From Candidatus Aminicenantota bacterium (lineage in GTDB: Bacteria > Acidobacteriota > Aminicenantia > Aminicenantales > Aminicenantaceae), in contig JACUUK010000004.1 of NCBI GenBank assembly GCA_014859315.1, positions 1 to 44,811 on the forward strand: DNA of 44,811 nucleotides, given 5' to 3'. The position numbers were made by a program, and so were the translations under genes. The notes under the pieces are model-generated. The model was not told the origin of the DNA and did no database searches. It saw only the letters and a list, made by a program, of their open reading frames with translations. Position 1 is the first letter of the stretch. Each line of letters starts with the position of its first letter. Shown here piece by piece: positions 17,480-28,165 of this stretch.

Positions 17480-18022
17480 TCAATGCTCATGAAAAGGCAT
17501 CCCTAATTTTTTTAACAAAGCATAAGCCATTTCGTCATTATTGGCTGAGGTGACGATTGTAATATTCATTCCTCTTTGTTTTCCCACTGTTGTGTAATCG
17601 ATCTCCGGGAAAACAAGCTGGTCCTTAAGGCCAAGAGTATAATTGCCTAAGCCATCAAACGACTTTGAAGGAACCCCTCTGAAATCTCTCACACGTGGGA
17701 GAATAATATTAACTAAACGATCGAAAAATTCATACATTCTTCTTCCACGCAAAGTCACATAACAGGCAATTGCCTGCCCTTTACGAAGCTTGAAAGATGA
17801 GATTGATTTCTTTGCTCTTCCTATTACAGGGCACTGCCCTGTAATAAGACTCAGCTCGTTTTTAGCAGCATCTAACTCTTTGATATTCTGAATAGCTTCT
17901 CCAACACCTACGTTTATCACAATTTTTTCAAGTCGTGGAACAGCCATTTTATTTTTTATAGATAACTCCTCCCGGAGTTCCTGAATAATCTCTTTTCTAT
18001 ATTTTTCTAACAGACGACTCAT
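17480..18022 (-). CDS. rplE: 50S ribosomal protein L5
   Basis: A 180-residue L5, which binds 5S rRNA and contacts the small subunit head. [16 protein letters not shown] and the C-terminal [33 protein letters not shown] are typical. It ends 14 bases before the corrected rpsN start. Confidence 0.96.
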   Translation of the reverse strand: MSRLLEKYRKEIIQELREELSIKNKMAVPRLEKIVINVGVGEAIQNIKELDAAKNELSLITGQCPVIGRAKKSISSFKLRKGQAIACYVTLRGRRMYEFFDRLVNIILPRVRDFRGVPSKSFDGLGNYTLGLKDQLVFPEIDYTTVGKQRGMNITIVTSANNDEMAYALLKKLGMPFHEH

Positions 18023-18038
18023 TCCTTGTTCCTCATTA

Positions 18039-18365
18039 TTACTTTTCTAAACTTATCTCGCATTTAGAACAAACTCTAATCTTGCTTCCATCCTCTAATA
18101 TTTTTTTCTTCACTCTTACTCCTTGTCCACATTCAGAGCAATAAAGCGACAAATTAGAGACATTGATAGAAGCTTCCTTTTCCATGATTCCTCCCTGAAT
18201 GTTTCTTCCTTGGTCACGCTTGATAAATTCTTTAACGAAATTAATTTTTTCCACAATAACTCTACTTTTTTCTGGGAGGACCTTTAAAACTTTTCCTGTT
18301 TTCCCTTTATCTTTCCCGCTAATAACAATGACTATATCGTTTTTCTTTAACTGTATTTTATTCAT
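18039..18365 (-). CDS. rplX: 50S ribosomal protein L24, with zinc motif
   Basis: A 108-residue L24, an assembly initiator of the large subunit with a KOW motif near [17 protein letters not shown] (14-30). Cys76, Cys79, Cys99 and Cys102 form two CxxC pairs, the putative zinc site of many bacterial L24 proteins. The ATG is preferred over an adjacent upstream GTG because GGAGG is seven bases before it. It overlaps rplN by one base (TGATG). Confidence 0.94.
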   Translation of the reverse strand: MNKIQLKKNDIVIVISGKDKGKTGKVLKVLPEKSRVIVEKINFVKEFIKRDQGRNIQGGIMEKEASINVSNLSLYCSECGQGVRVKKKILEDGSKIRVCSKCEISLEK

Positions 18366-18733
18366 CACAAAACCTCCGGTGCAAGGGAAACAATTTTCAT
18401 GAATTTTTTCTCTCTTAGCTCGCGGCCAACTGGTCCAAACACTCGAGTCCCTACAGGTTCTCCTTGCTTATCGATAATCACTGCAGCATTGTCATCAAAG
18501 CGAATATAAGAACCATCTTTTCGCCGGACTTCTTTTTTCGTTCGCACAATAACAGCACGGACAACATTTCCTTTTGGAATCTTACTCTCTGGCTCCGCCT
18601 CCTTCACCGTTGCTGAAATGATATCCCCAATTGTGGCTGTTTTGCCCACTCCGCCACCTAAAGGAGTAATACAAAGAAGCCTCCTGGCTCCTGAATTGTC
18701 TGCTACTTTTAGCCTTGTCTCTGCTTGTATCAT
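18365..18733 (-). CDS. rplN: 50S ribosomal protein L14
   Basis: A 122-residue L14 at the subunit interface. [19 protein letters not shown] and the C-terminal [26 protein letters not shown] are the family ends, so the protein is complete. It overlaps rpsQ as ATGA. Confidence 0.97.
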   Translation of the reverse strand: MIQAETRLKVADNSGARRLLCITPLGGGVGKTATIGDIISATVKEAEPESKIPKGNVVRAVIVRTKKEVRRKDGSYIRFDDNAAVIIDKQGEPVGTRVFGPVGRELREKKFMKIVSLAPEVL

Positions 18734-19026
18734 TTTTTATTTTCCTTAACTTCTTTTTCTGCTTCATTTGGAGAAAGCCCAACAATCTCTTGGATTCTCC
18801 ATCTTTTCCTTTTACTTATTGGCCTCATCTCGACAATTTTTACTACATCACCAATTTTGCATTTTTCATACTCATCATGGGCTAAAAATTTCTTTTTTCG
18901 CCGTATAATTTTCTTATACAAAGGATGCCGCACTTGTCTCTCAACTAAAACAGTGACAGTTTTCTTCATCTTGTTTCCGATAACAACGCCTATTTTTGTT
19001 GTCTTTCTTACCTTACTTATATTCAT
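18730..19026 (-). CDS. rpsQ: 30S ribosomal protein S17
   Basis: A 98-residue S17, a primary 16S rRNA binder with an OB fold. [19 protein letters not shown] and [19 protein letters not shown] are the conserved parts. A Glu/Lys-rich tail of about 12 residues follows the usual end. Confidence 0.95.
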   Translation of the reverse strand: MNISKVRKTTKIGVVIGNKMKKTVTVLVERQVRHPLYKKIIRRKKKFLAHDEYEKCKIGDVVKIVEMRPISKRKRWRIQEIVGLSPNEAEKEVKENKK

Positions 19027-19033
19027 TCTTCAT

Positions 19034-19225
19034 TCATCCTTTGTGCTTTTCTCTTAATATTGTTTTTATCCGTGCAATATCTTTTTTTATAGACTTTAGT
19101 TTCATTGCGTTTTCCAATTGTCCTAACGCATGCTGAAATTTCAGCTTAAAATGTTGATCTTTTAGTTCGGCTTCTTTGTTTATCAATTCATCTTCAGTTA
19201 GTTCTCTCAGTTCTTTTGCTTTCAT
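19034..19225 (-). CDS. rpmC: 50S ribosomal protein L29
   Basis: A 63-residue helical hairpin L29, near the polypeptide exit and the SRP and trigger-factor docking site. [21 protein letters not shown] and [10 protein letters not shown] are typical. Its ATG overlaps the rplP stop as ATGA. Confidence 0.94.
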   Translation of the reverse strand: MKAKELRELTEDELINKEAELKDQHFKLKFQHALGQLENAMKLKSIKKDIARIKTILREKHKG

Positions 19226-19644
19226 CTTAATTCCTTGCTTTCCCTTGAAACAAATCTCGTCTTTATTGGAAGCTTGTGTGCAGCTAATCTCATTGCTTCT
19301 CTTGCGATAGACTCAGAGATACCTTCTAATTCATAGATAATTTTTCCTGGCTTCACAACATCTACCCAAAATTCTGGATCTCCTTTTCCTTTTCCCATTC
19401 TTACTTCCGTAGGTTTCTTTGTAATCGGCTTCCAGGGAAAAACACGGATCCAGAGTTTTCCTTTCCTTTTGATGTGCCTGCTTATGGTGATTCGTCCAGC
19501 TTCAATTTGTCGAGCAGTGAGCCAGCAAGGCTCCAATGCTTGAAGGCCATATTCTCCAAAAGATAGAGAAGACCCACGCCAAGCATATCCTCTCATTCGT
19601 CCTCTTTGTTGCTTCCGGTATTTTACCTTTTTCGGCATCAACAT
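19222..19644 (-). CDS. rplP: 50S ribosomal protein L16
   Basis: A 140-residue L16, which organises the A-site tRNA corner of the large subunit. The [19 protein letters not shown] start and [22 protein letters not shown] are conserved throughout bacteria. It lies two bases after rpsC. Confidence 0.97.
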   Translation of the reverse strand: MLMPKKVKYRKQQRGRMRGYAWRGSSLSFGEYGLQALEPCWLTARQIEAGRITISRHIKRKGKLWIRVFPWKPITKKPTEVRMGKGKGDPEFWVDVVKPGKIIYELEGISESIAREAMRLAAHKLPIKTRFVSRESKELR

Positions 19645-19646
19645 GG

Positions 19647-20315
19647 CTAAATCTCCTCTACTTCAGTTGTTTGAGAGGTCATCTTGGGTTTTTCAACATC
19701 TGACTTATAAATCCAAACCTTTATGCCAATCTGCCCATAAGTGGTAAAGGCCTCAGTGAAGCCATAATCGATGTCAGCCTTTAAGGTTTGAAGTGGCAAT
19801 TGGCCTCTTAAATACCACTCTGACCTCGCAATCTCAACTCCGCCCAACCGGCCTGAGCACATCACTTTTATTCCTTTGGCTCCCATTCTCATCGCCATTT
19901 CAACAGCCCGCCTCATGGCTCTCCGGTAAGCAATCCGCTTTTCAAGTTGGATAGCAATCCCCTCTGCTACTAAGAGTGCATCGAGCTCAGGCTTATCCAC
20001 TTCGCGAATATCTATATAAACTTCTTTTTGGGCTATTTCTTGAAGATAACTTTTAAGATTTTCAATCTCTTTACCTCCACGTCCAATTACAATTCCTGGC
20101 CTGGCTGTATGTATAATGACCCTGATTTTGGGCCCTACACGTTCCACATCCACTTCAGAAATTCCAGCGTGAGAATACCTTTTCTTGATTGCTTTTTTCA
20201 TTTTTAAATCTTCGTGGATTAAGCGGCTGTAGTTTGCACCTTTTGAAAACCACCTGGAACTCCATTGTTTGTTAAAACCTAATCTAAAACCATACGGATG
20301 AGTTTTCTGGCCCAC
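19647..20315 (-). CDS. rpsC: 30S ribosomal protein S3
   Basis: A 222-residue S3 at the mRNA entry channel. The start [14 protein letters not shown], the KH-domain [15 protein letters not shown] and the C-terminal [20 protein letters not shown] are all family features. The C-terminal tail is short. Confidence 0.97.
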   Translation of the reverse strand: MGQKTHPYGFRLGFNKQWSSRWFSKGANYSRLIHEDLKMKKAIKKRYSHAGISEVDVERVGPKIRVIIHTARPGIVIGRGGKEIENLKSYLQEIAQKEVYIDIREVDKPELDALLVAEGIAIQLEKRIAYRRAMRRAVEMAMRMGAKGIKVMCSGRLGGVEIARSEWYLRGQLPLQTLKADIDYGFTEAFTTYGQIGIKVWIYKSDVEKPKMTSQTTEVEEI

Positions 20316-20318
20316 TTT

Positions 20319-20681
20319 CTATCTCCTTTTCTTTTCCTCTAACAAAATTGAAACATGGCTTGTTTTTTTCAGAATACGCGCAGCCCTTCCCATAGGAGCA
20401 GCCCTTAATCTTTTCCATTGCGGCCCCTGGTCAACAAATATTTCTAATATAAATAAATTATCAACATCGACGTTAGGGGATTTCTGCTGTGCATTGGCTA
20501 TAGCTGAACGAAGAACCTTCTCAACAATGGAACTTGCCTTTTTTTTCTTTGAAAAATGAAGAATCGTAAGAGCTTCTCCTACATAACGATCCCTAACTAA
20601 ATCTGTAATCAACCGACACTTCTGCGGAGATATTCTCACATATTTGCCAACAGCCTTGGAAACAAAATCTTTTTCTTTCAT
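20319..20681 (-). CDS. rplV: 50S ribosomal protein L22
   Basis: A 120-residue L22, whose beta hairpin lines the exit tunnel. YVRISPQKCRLITDLVR and RAAPMGRAARILKKTSHVSILL (hairpin tip region) are typical and complete. It lies between rpsS and rpsC, as expected. Confidence 0.96.
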   Translation of the reverse strand: MKEKDFVSKAVGKYVRISPQKCRLITDLVRDRYVGEALTILHFSKKKKASSIVEKVLRSAIANAQQKSPNVDVDNLFILEIFVDQGPQWKRLRAAPMGRAARILKKTSHVSILLEEKKRR

Positions 20682-20682
20682 T

Positions 20683-20973
20683 TTACTTTCTAATCCTGAT
20701 TGTTCGAGCAGTTTTTGAGGTATGGCCCTTGAAAGTTCGTGTTGGAGAAAATTCTCCTAATCTATGACCAACCATGTTTTCTGTAATAAATACAGGAATA
20801 AATTTCTTCCCATTATAGACAGCTATGGTCAATCCTACCATCTCTGGCGATATCAAGGAGCGCCGAGACCAGGTCTTAATAACTCCTTTCTTTTCCTTTC
20901 GCTCTGCTATGGCATTAACCTTTTGCAGAAGTTTTTCATCAATAAAAGGACCTTTTTTTAAAGACCTACCCAT
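20683..20973 (-). CDS. rpsS: 30S ribosomal protein S19
   Basis: A 96-residue S19 of the small-subunit head, forming a complex with S13. [16 protein letters not shown] at the start and [17 protein letters not shown] near the end are near-universal. It lies two bases after rplB. Confidence 0.97.
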   Translation of the reverse strand: MGRSLKKGPFIDEKLLQKVNAIAERKEKKGVIKTWSRRSLISPEMVGLTIAVYNGKKFIPVFITENMVGHRLGEFSPTRTFKGHTSKTARTIRIRK

Positions 20974-20975
20974 GA

Positions 20976-21803
20976 TTATTTACTCCTTCTTCTCACAATA
21001 AACTGTTGTGTTCTCTTATTTCTCCTGGTTTTATACCCTTTTGTCGGTTGCCCGGTTGGAGAGACCGGATTCCGGCCTCCTTTGGCCTTCCCTTCACCAC
21101 CGCCGTGAGGATGGTCAATGGGATTCATGGCTGTTCCACGAACATGCGGCCTTATCCCTATCCAACGGTTTCTCCCTGCTTTTCCTATTGAAATATTCTG
21201 GTGGTCCAGATTGCTAACTTGCCCAATTGTTGCACGGCAATCCTGATGAATCCTTCTTATCTCTGAAGAGGGCATACGGATTTGTGTATAGTCACCTTCT
21301 TTCGCCAAGATTTGAGCTCCTGTTCCTGCAGCTTTGGCTATCTGGCCTCCTTTATTCTTCCTTAATTCAATATTGTGAATAATCGTACCTAATGGAATAT
21401 ATCGCAATGGCATGGAATTGCCAGGAAGAATATCAACCTGTTTATTAGAAGAGAGGATTGTTTGGCCAACCTTCAAATTTGAAGGAGTAAGAATATATCT
21501 TTTTTCTCCGTCTTTATACTTAATGAGAGATATAAAAGCAGAGCGATTTGGATCATATTCGATTGTTTCAACAATGCCAGGGGCATCTATCTTGTCCCTT
21601 TTAAAATCAATAACACGGTACATCCTTTTGTGCCCGCCTCCTCTATGACGCATAGAAAGGTGGCCGCGGCAATTTCGCCCTCCGCTCTTCTTCAATGGTT
21701 GAACCAGGGGTTTATATGGACGGCTTTCTGTTAATTCTTCAAAAGTCAGACCTGTCCTCTGGCGTAGACTCGATGTTGTTGGTCTATAATTTTTTATTGC
21801 CAT
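20976..21803 (-). CDS. rplB: 50S ribosomal protein L2
   Basis: A 275-residue L2, needed for subunit association and peptidyl transfer. [20 protein letters not shown] near the N-terminus and [21 protein letters not shown] near the C-terminus include the functionally important histidine. The protein is complete. Confidence 0.97.
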   Translation of the reverse strand: MAIKNYRPTTSSLRQRTGLTFEELTESRPYKPLVQPLKKSGGRNCRGHLSMRHRGGGHKRMYRVIDFKRDKIDAPGIVETIEYDPNRSAFISLIKYKDGEKRYILTPSNLKVGQTILSSNKQVDILPGNSMPLRYIPLGTIIHNIELRKNKGGQIAKAAGTGAQILAKEGDYTQIRMPSSEIRRIHQDCRATIGQVSNLDHQNISIGKAGRNRWIGIRPHVRGTAMNPIDHPHGGGEGKAKGGRNPVSPTGQPTKGYKTRRNKRTQQFIVRRRSK

Positions 21804-21805
21804 TT

Positions 21806-22102
21806 TTAAACAGCCTCAAAATATTCTATCATCTTCTCGCCTTCTTTGAGTTTTACATAGGCTTTTTTCCAGTCTTTTGTTCTTCCAACGTTCCGGCCAA
21901 CTCTTCTTGTTTTCCCTTTCTTGCTTATCACATGGACTTTTTCGACTTTAACCTTGAAGATAAGTTCAACAGATTTTTTTATTTCTGCCTTGTTAGCTTT
22001 TGGATGGACTTCCAGACAGATTTCCCTGTTTTTGTCTTTTAAAAACGTACTTTTTTCAGTAATTACTGGTCTCAAAATAATTTTATACGGATCTTTTATC
22101 AC
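21806..22102 (-). CDS. rplW: 50S ribosomal protein L23
   Basis: A 98-residue L23 at the tunnel exit, docking trigger factor and [17 protein letters not shown] at the start and the [19 protein letters not shown] loop are typical. Its ATG overlaps the end of rplD as ATGA. Confidence 0.95.
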   Translation of the reverse strand: MIKDPYKIILRPVITEKSTFLKDKNREICLEVHPKANKAEIKKSVELIFKVKVEKVHVISKKGKTRRVGRNVGRTKDWKKAYVKLKEGEKMIEYFEAV

Positions 22103-22719
22103 CTTAACTTCTCCATCAAAGCCTCAAAGGCCCTTTTTGTAAAAACTAGCCATTTATGGTCAAGAACATCATATACATTCACATGTTTATAATCAATTGG
22201 CTTAACTTTCGGGATGTTTCTCAGGGATAAAAATAAATTTTTATTGTTATGCTGGTCAATAATGAGAGCAGAATCCAAATTGAAATTTTTTAAAAATAAC
22301 ACACCTTCTTTTGTCTTTGGTTTCTCAAAATCCAATGCATCGATAACAAGTAATTGTTTCTCTGCAAGTTTCATAGAAAGCGCAGATTTTAAAGCGTTCT
22401 TCTTAGCATTTTTTGGTAAGTTATATGAATAACTTCTTGGCTTAGGCCCAAATGTAGTCCCTCCTTTTCGCCATAATGGGGACCGGATGCTTCCAGCCCT
22501 CGCACGCCCGGTTCCTTTCTGTCTCCAAGGTTTACGGCCCCCTCCTCTTACTTCACTCCTTGTTTTTGTTGATGCTGCACCATATCTTTGATTAGCCCGT
22601 AAATTAACTACAGCCTCAAAGATTAAATGTTCCTTTTCCGGATAAGAAAAAACTTTTTTTGGAGCACTTATCTCTTTGATTTTTTTTCCGTTTTTGTCTA
22701 AAACTTGAACTTTTAGCAT
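22099..22719 (-). CDS. rplD: 50S ribosomal protein L4
   Basis: A 206-residue L4, which lines the exit tunnel and in some bacteria represses the S10 cluster. Its tunnel loop is seen in RGGGRKPWRQKGTGRARAGS, and PKPRSYSYNLPKNAKKNALK follows. The C-terminal helix VLVFTKRAFEALMEKL-like region is normal. Confidence 0.96.
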   Translation of the reverse strand: MLKVQVLDKNGKKIKEISAPKKVFSYPEKEHLIFEAVVNLRANQRYGAASTKTRSEVRGGGRKPWRQKGTGRARAGSIRSPLWRKGGTTFGPKPRSYSYNLPKNAKKNALKSALSMKLAEKQLLVIDALDFEKPKTKEGVLFLKNFNLDSALIIDQHNNKNLFLSLRNIPKVKPIDYKHVNVYDVLDHKWLVFTKRAFEALMEKLR

Positions 22720-22722
22720 TTT

Positions 22723-23385
22723 TTACTCTTTACTTGTTCTATCTAAAAATTTCACATTAAAATCCACTTTTTTTATCAGCAGATAACCTCCATTTGCTCC
22801 AGGGACCGCTCCCTTTACAACGAGAAGGTTGTTCTCTTTGTCAGCCTGTACTACTATTAATTTTTTAACCATAGCTCTTTCATTTCCCATATGGCCTGGA
22901 AGCTTTTTCCCTTTGACCACACGAGAGGGATAAGCAGATGCGCCTACCGAACCGGGTCTCCGATGAAACATAGACCCATGACTCGCTTTGCCTCCATGAA
23001 ATCCCCACCTTTTTACAACTCCAGCAAATCCTTTTCCTTTGCTCGTTCCAACCACATTCACTTTTTCACCTGGCTTAAAAATATCAACAAAAAATTGATC
23101 ACCTTCTTTAACATCGCTTGTCTCATCAAACTTGAATTCCCGAAGAATCTTCACAGGAGGGATATTGGCTCTCTTAAAATGTCCGACATATGGTTTTTTT
23201 ATTTTCTTTACACCCTTGTCTTCAATAAATCCTAATTGCAAGGCAAAATATCCATCATTGTCTTTGCTCTTTTTTTGAATAACTGTGCAAGGGCCTGCCT
23301 TTATAACAGTTACAGGAATAGCATTCCCATTTTCATCGAATATTTGTGTCATCCCTATTTTTTTGCCAATTAATCCCTCAACCAT
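22723..23385 (-). CDS. rplC: 50S ribosomal protein L3
   Basis: A 220-residue L3, an early assembly protein near the peptidyl transferase centre. [20 protein letters not shown] and the loop [20 protein letters not shown], including the residue modified in some species, are clear. It is two bases downstream of rpsJ. Confidence 0.96.
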   Translation of the reverse strand: MVEGLIGKKIGMTQIFDENGNAIPVTVIKAGPCTVIQKKSKDNDGYFALQLGFIEDKGVKKIKKPYVGHFKRANIPPVKILREFKFDETSDVKEGDQFFVDIFKPGEKVNVVGTSKGKGFAGVVKRWGFHGGKASHGSMFHRRPGSVGASAYPSRVVKGKKLPGHMGNERAMVKKLIVVQADKENNLLVVKGAVPGANGGYLLIKKVDFNVKFLDRTSKE

Positions 23386-23387
23386 AG

Positions 23388-23708
23388 CTATTCTCCTCCG
23401 CTTCCAAAGGCTTGTATTTCAACATCTATTCCAGCTGGCAAGTCCAATTTTTGCAACTCCTCAATCGTCTCATTATTGTAATCACTTATATCAATCAGTC
23501 TCTTATGTATCCTCATCTCAAAGTGTTCTCTTGATCTTTTATCTACATGAGGAGAACGAAGGACACAGAATCTATGAATGCGTGTAGGAAGAGGAACAGG
23601 GCCAGATATATGTGCCCCTGTTCTCTTTGCCTTAACTACAATATCTTTGACGGACTGATCCAATAGCCTATGGTCAAACGATTGAAGCCTGATCCTTATT
23701 TTCTCCAT
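23388..23708 (-). CDS. rpsJ: 30S ribosomal protein S10 (NusE)
   Basis: A 106-residue S10, which also acts as NusE in transcription antitermination with NusB and NusG. The core runs [20 protein letters not shown] to [20 protein letters not shown], and the protein ends a little beyond the usual end with GSGGE. The 80-base gap after tuf has no clear promoter or S10 leader. Confidence 0.96.
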   Translation of the reverse strand: MEKIRIRLQSFDHRLLDQSVKDIVVKAKRTGAHISGPVPLPTRIHRFCVLRSPHVDKRSREHFEMRIHKRLIDISDYNNETIEELQKLDLPAGIDVEIQAFGSGGE

Positions 23709-23788
23709 TTTCCTGTTCTCCTGCTCTCCTCAAAACATCTTTTTTCTTTTATTATTTATCTCGTTAAATGATTCTATCCAGTTTTATT

Positions 23789-24988
23789 TTATTCCAATAC
23801 ATCTGTGACTGATCCAGCTCCGACTGTCCGTCCTCCTTCTCGAATCGCAAAACGCAGCCCCTTCTCCATAGCAACATCTGATATTAAATTTATCTCTAAA
23901 TTCACATTGTCACCAGGCATCACCATCTCTACCCCGCTCGGTAACTTCACCGTCCCAGTCACATCTGTTGTCCTAAAATAAAACTGAGGCCTGTACCCAG
24001 TGAAAAACGGCTTGTGCCTGCCGCCTTCTTCCTTCTTCAATGCATATATCTCCGCCTTAAACTTGTGATGTGGCGTTATTGACCCAGGCTTCGCTAATAC
24101 CATTCCACGCTCTACCTCATCCTTGTCCGTCCCTCTTAACAACACTCCTATGTTGTCTCCTGCCATCCCTTCATCCAATATCTTGCGAAACATCTCTACC
24201 CCTGTCACTACCCGCTTGCGCGTCTCTCCAAACCCTACTATCTCTATCTCCTCTCCTGTCTTAACCCGTCCTCTCTCTACTCGCCCTGTCACCACTGTCC
24301 CTCGACCACTTATAGAAAATATGTCCTCTATCGGCAACAAAAATGGCTGGTCTACTAACCTCTCCGGCTCTGGTATGTCCTTGTCAACCGCATCCATTAA
24401 CTCCGTTATCGGCTTGTTAATATCTGCCTCAGGATCCCCATCCGTCTCCAACGACTTTAATGCGCTCCCTCGTATCACTGGTATCTTGTCCCCAGGAAAT
24501 TCATACTTCGTCAATAACTCCCTTACCTCTAACTCCACTAAATCCAATATCTCAGGATCATCCACTAAATCTACCTTGTTTATAAATACTACTATCGCAG
24601 GTACATTAACCTGCCGCGCTAACAATATGTGCTCCCTCGTCTGTGGCATTGGCCCATCATCAGCCGCTACTACCAATATCGCCCCGTCCATCTGTGCTGC
24701 CCCAGTTATCATGTTCTTTATATAATCAGCATGCCCAGGACAATCTATGTGTGCATAATGCCTGTTGGCTGTCTCATACTCTATGTGCGCTATCTGTATC
24801 GTTAATCCTCTCTCCTTCTCCTCAGGTGCGTTGTCTATCTTGTCAAACTCAATATATTCTACTGTCCCCATCTTCTTGTTCAATACCTTCGTAATGGCTG
24901 ATGTCAACGTCGTCTTACCATGGTCCACATGCCCTATCGTCCCTATGTTTAAATGCGGCTTCGTACGCTCAAACTTTTTCTTCGCCAT
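23789..24988 (-). CDS. tuf: Elongation factor Tu, copy in the str cluster
   Basis: A 399-residue EF-Tu, the GTPase that delivers aminoacyl-tRNA to the ribosome. The P-loop GHVDHGKT spans 19-26, switch I Thr63 follows Arg60-Gly61, DCPGH is at 82-86 and NKVD at 137-140. I start it at ATG 24988 because GGAGG lies seven bases upstream; an in-frame extension of eight codons has no such site. The DNA from 23788 to 25001 appears identical to 40078-41291, the second tuf. Codon use differs from neighbours: mostly ATA for Ile and AAG for Lys. It is followed by rpsJ. Confidence 0.97.
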   Translation of the reverse strand: MAKKKFERTKPHLNIGTIGHVDHGKTTLTSAITKVLNKKMGTVEYIEFDKIDNAPEEKERGLTIQIAHIEYETANRHYAHIDCPGHADYIKNMITGAAQMDGAILVVAADDGPMPQTREHILLARQVNVPAIVVFINKVDLVDDPEILDLVELEVRELLTKYEFPGDKIPVIRGSALKSLETDGDPEADINKPITELMDAVDKDIPEPERLVDQPFLLPIEDIFSISGRGTVVTGRVERGRVKTGEEIEIVGFGETRKRVVTGVEMFRKILDEGMAGDNIGVLLRGTDKDEVERGMVLAKPGSITPHHKFKAEIYALKKEEGGRHKPFFTGYRPQFYFRTTDVTGTVKLPSGVEMVMPGDNVNLEINLISDVAMEKGLRFAIREGGRTVGAGSVTDVLE

Positions 24989-25075
24989 TCCTTTACCTCC
25001 TATTCCGTTCACCTTAAATATTTAATTTTCTTATATTTATTATTAATTACCTTTCGTTTTTTTCTCATCTAGATA

Positions 25076-27172
25076 TCATCTATAAACTGATGTTCTTCCC
25101 TCAATTCTTGCAATAACTTTTTCCATAACCGCAGGGGGCATAGTTTCATATCTGTAAAACTCCATGGAAAAAATCCCTCGTCCTTGTGTAATTGTTCTTA
25201 ATGTAGTTGCATAACCGAACATCTCTGCTAATGGGACAAAAATCTTAATGATCCTTGAACCTCCCTTGATATCCATTTTAACAACCCTTCCATGACGTGC
25301 ATTGATATCTCCAACAATATCTCCAACATATTCATCAGGAGTCACTACTACAAGATTCATGATGGGCTCGAGAAGGATTGGCTCAGCTTTAGCAGCTGCT
25401 TCTTTAAATGCCAAGGAGCCTGCTATCTTAAAAGCAATGTGGGAAGAATCAACCTCATGATATGACCCATCTATCAGAGTGGCTTTTATGTCTGTCATTT
25501 GAAAATTGGCTAAGATTCCTATCTCCATCGCTTCCTTTATTCCTGCTTTTATCGAAGGAATAAATTCTTTGGGGATAACGCCCTTTTTAGTACTGTCAAT
25601 AAATTCAAATCCATTATCTCTTTCTAATGGCTCGATGATTATCTTGCAATGTCCATAATGTCCTCGTCCTCCAGTCTGACGGATATACCTGCCTTCCCCT
25701 TCAGCAACACGCATGATGGTCTCTTTATAAGCTACTTTAGGTTTTCCTAAGTTTGCTTTTACTCCGAACTCCCTTTCCATACGGTCCATGAGAACTTCCA
25801 AATGAAGTTCTCCCATCCCACACACGAGAGTTTGGCCCGTTAAAGGATCTTTGCTCACTTTGAAGGTGGGATCTTCGTTTATTAGCTTTGCGAGAGCATC
25901 TGCTAATTTTTCATGCTCCTTCCTCGATTTTGGCTCAATAACGGCTGATACTACTGGTTTTGGAAACTTTATTGGCTCTAATACAATAGGCCGATTTTTT
26001 GCACACAGCGTATCTCCTGTAGAAAGAGTCTTCATTGGACCTATAGCTGCAATATCTCCCGCATAAACTTCTTCTATATCTTTTCTTTTATTTGAGTGCA
26101 TTTCTAAAAGGCGAGAAATGCGTTCTTCTTTTTCTTTAGTTGAATTATACACATAAGAGCCGATTTTTGCTTTTCCTGAATAGACCCGGAAAAATGCCAA
26201 AAAGCCGACATAAGGATCATTCATTATCTTAAACACCAATGCTGAGAATGAATCCTCATCCGCAGCTTTTCTTTCTTCTATATTAGATGTCTTGGGATGA
26301 ATCCCTTTCACAGGAGGAATATCTACTGGAGACGGCAGATAATCAACTACTGCATCCAACAAAGGATGAATCCCTTTATTTTTGAAAGAAGCTCCATAAA
26401 GAACCGGGAAGAACCGGAGAGATATTGTTCCCTTTCTTATAGCCATTTTAATCTCAGCAGAGGGAACCTCCTCCTCTTCCAAATATCTCTCCATGATAGA
26501 ATCATCTACTTCGCTCAACATTTCTAACATTTCCTGTCTTTTTTGTTTGGCCTCATCAATATATTCATCAGATATATTACTAACCTTAAACTCGGCGCCT
26601 AATAAATCATCTTGCCAGCATATTTCCTTCATCTCGACTAAATCAATAACACCTTTAAAACCATCTTCTTTTCCTACAGGCATCTGAATAATCAGCGGAC
26701 TTGCTTTGAGCCTTTCTTTCATTTCATTGATTGCTTTTTCCGGATTTACTCCAATCCGGTCCATTTTGTTAATATAAACAATTCTTGGGACCTGGTACCG
26801 GTCTGCTTGCCGCCAAACAGTTTCTGACTGAGCCTCTACTCCTCCCACTCCACACAAGATAACAATTCCTCCATCTAAAACTCTGAGCGAGCGTTCGACT
26901 TCTACAGTGAAATCAACATGTCCGGGAGTATCGATGATATTTACTTTGTGGCCTTTCCAATAACACGTGGTAGCTGCCGATGTGATGGTTATTCCTCGTT
27001 CCTGCTCCTGCTCCATCCAATCCATAACAGCCGTGCCTTCATCTACTTCTCCAATCTTATAAGTGATACCCGTGAAGAATAAAATGCGTTCGGTTGTAGT
27101 AGTCTTCCCCGCATCTATATGAGCCATAATTCCGATGTTTCTCACTTTTTCTACAGGATATCTTCGCACCAA
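25076..27172 (-). CDS. fusA: Elongation factor G
   Basis: A 698-residue EF-G, the GTPase that drives translocation. The P-loop AHIDAGKT spans 17-24, DTPGHVDFT follows about residue 83 and NKMD about 137. Domains II to V are complete, ending in the [11 protein letters not shown]-like tail. It sits between rpsG and tuf, the standard str order. Length matches EF-G1 of most bacteria. Confidence 0.97.
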   Translation of the reverse strand: MVRRYPVEKVRNIGIMAHIDAGKTTTTERILFFTGITYKIGEVDEGTAVMDWMEQEQERGITITSAATTCYWKGHKVNIIDTPGHVDFTVEVERSLRVLDGGIVILCGVGGVEAQSETVWRQADRYQVPRIVYINKMDRIGVNPEKAINEMKERLKASPLIIQMPVGKEDGFKGVIDLVEMKEICWQDDLLGAEFKVSNISDEYIDEAKQKRQEMLEMLSEVDDSIMERYLEEEEVPSAEIKMAIRKGTISLRFFPVLYGASFKNKGIHPLLDAVVDYLPSPVDIPPVKGIHPKTSNIEERKAADEDSFSALVFKIMNDPYVGFLAFFRVYSGKAKIGSYVYNSTKEKEERISRLLEMHSNKRKDIEEVYAGDIAAIGPMKTLSTGDTLCAKNRPIVLEPIKFPKPVVSAVIEPKSRKEHEKLADALAKLINEDPTFKVSKDPLTGQTLVCGMGELHLEVLMDRMEREFGVKANLGKPKVAYKETIMRVAEGEGRYIRQTGGRGHYGHCKIIIEPLERDNGFEFIDSTKKGVIPKEFIPSIKAGIKEAMEIGILANFQMTDIKATLIDGSYHEVDSSHIAFKIAGSLAFKEAAAKAEPILLEPIMNLVVVTPDEYVGDIVGDINARHGRVVKMDIKGGSRIIKIFVPLAEMFGYATTLRTITQGRGIFSMEFYRYETMPPAVMEKVIARIEGRTSVYR

Positions 27173-27217
27173 ATTTTCGCTCCATTTTGATTTTAATAAA
27201 ATTCCTTATATAGAAAA

Positions 27218-27688
27218 CTACCATTTATAATGAGCAAATGCCCTGTTTGCTTCAGCCATTTTATGGGTATCTTCTCTTTTTTTTATCGATCCACCTCTAT
27301 TGTTAGCAGCATCCATGATTTCTGCTGAAAGCTTCTCAACCATGCTTTTCCCTGATTTCTCCCTGGAATACCTCAATATCCATCTTATAGCAAGAGAATT
27401 TGAACGATGTAAGGCAACTTCTATGGGCACTTGGTAAGTTGCTCCTCCGACCCTTCTCGATTTTGTTTCTATTAAGGGGCGCACATTATCAATGGCTTTT
27501 TCAAATATCTTAAGAGGATCTTCCTTAGATTTCTGCTTCACCAATTCCATTGAATCATAAACAATTCTCTCTGCTGTGCTCCGTTTCCCCTTCTTCATTA
27601 TTGCATTTATAAATTTAGAGATTAGGGTACTATTATAAAAGTGATCCGGCTTTAATTTTCTCTTCTTGATAATTCCTCTTCTGGGCAT
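27218..27688 (-). CDS. rpsG: 30S ribosomal protein S7
   Basis: A 156-residue S7, which nucleates folding of the 16S rRNA 3' domain. The start MPRRGIIKKRKLKPD is chosen at ATG 27688 because GAGGAG lies six bases before it; a TTG two codons upstream is not needed. The beta hairpin and C-terminal DTHKMAEANRAFAHYKW are typical. Confidence 0.96.
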   Translation of the reverse strand: MPRRGIIKKRKLKPDHFYNSTLISKFINAIMKKGKRSTAERIVYDSMELVKQKSKEDPLKIFEKAIDNVRPLIETKSRRVGGATYQVPIEVALHRSNSLAIRWILRYSREKSGKSMVEKLSAEIMDAANNRGGSIKKREDTHKMAEANRAFAHYKW

Positions 27689-27699
27689 ATGCAACTCCT

Positions 27700-28089
27700 C
27701 TAACTTGCGATCTTTTTCCCTTTCGGCCTTTTACTTCCGTATTTAGATCTTCCTTTCAAACGCTCTTTAACCCCTTCACAGTCTAAGGTTCCACGAACGA
27801 CATGGTAACGGACTCCAGGCAAATCCTTTACTCTTCCCCCACGAATCAGCACAATCGAATGCTCCTGTAAATTGTGCCCAATCCCAGGGATATATCCTGT
27901 TACTTCTATATTATTGGTTAATCGCACTCGAGCTACTTTTCTCATGGCTGAATTAGGTTTTTTGGGCGTAGTTGTGAAAACACGAGTACAGACGCCTCTT
28001 TTTTGTGGGCATCTTCCTAACGCAGGAGATTTACTTTTGTACCTCTTCGGCGCCCTTCCTTTTCTAATTAATTGGTTTACAGTTGGCAA
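27700..28089 (-). CDS. rpsL: 30S ribosomal protein S12
   Basis: A 129-residue S12 at the decoding centre. [12 protein letters not shown], the [13 protein letters not shown] loop and [14 protein letters not shown] carry the usual streptomycin-sensitive lysines. The only possible start is TTG: the in-frame codons upstream reach a TGA five codons before it without an ATG or GTG. GAGGAG stands eight bases before the TTG. It is the first gene after the promoter at 28166-28194. Confidence 0.96.
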   Translation of the reverse strand: MPTVNQLIRKGRAPKRYKSKSPALGRCPQKRGVCTRVFTTTPKKPNSAMRKVARVRLTNNIEVTGYIPGIGHNLQEHSIVLIRGGRVKDLPGVRYHVVRGTLDCEGVKERLKGRSKYGSKRPKGKKIAS

Positions 28090-28126
28090 TAAACTAACTC
28101 CTCAACAAAATTTTTAATTTTGCACT

Positions 28127-28156
28127 CATTCCGATTTGACAAAAAGTGTCAGAATG
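28127..28156 (-). promoter_or_regulatory. Hairpin in the 5' leader of the str genes
   Basis: In the leader transcript, CATTC pairs with GAATG and an inner TGACA pairs with TGTCA, with a five-base loop and a five-base one-sided bulge. The expected transcript start near 28159 puts this stem at the very 5' end, about 40 bases before the rpsL start. It may stabilise the mRNA or bind a protein; neither is shown. Confidence 0.4.
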
Positions 28157-28165
28157 AATGTGTGG

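Noticed and set aside
17466-17483. Upstream TTG start for rpsN
   Set aside because: The GTG at 17465 has a much better ribosome binding site and gives the exact family length.
24123-24725. Antisense open frame of 200 codons in both tuf genes
   Set aside because: It exists because the tuf codon pattern leaves few stops on the other strand; same in both copies and without a ribosome binding site.
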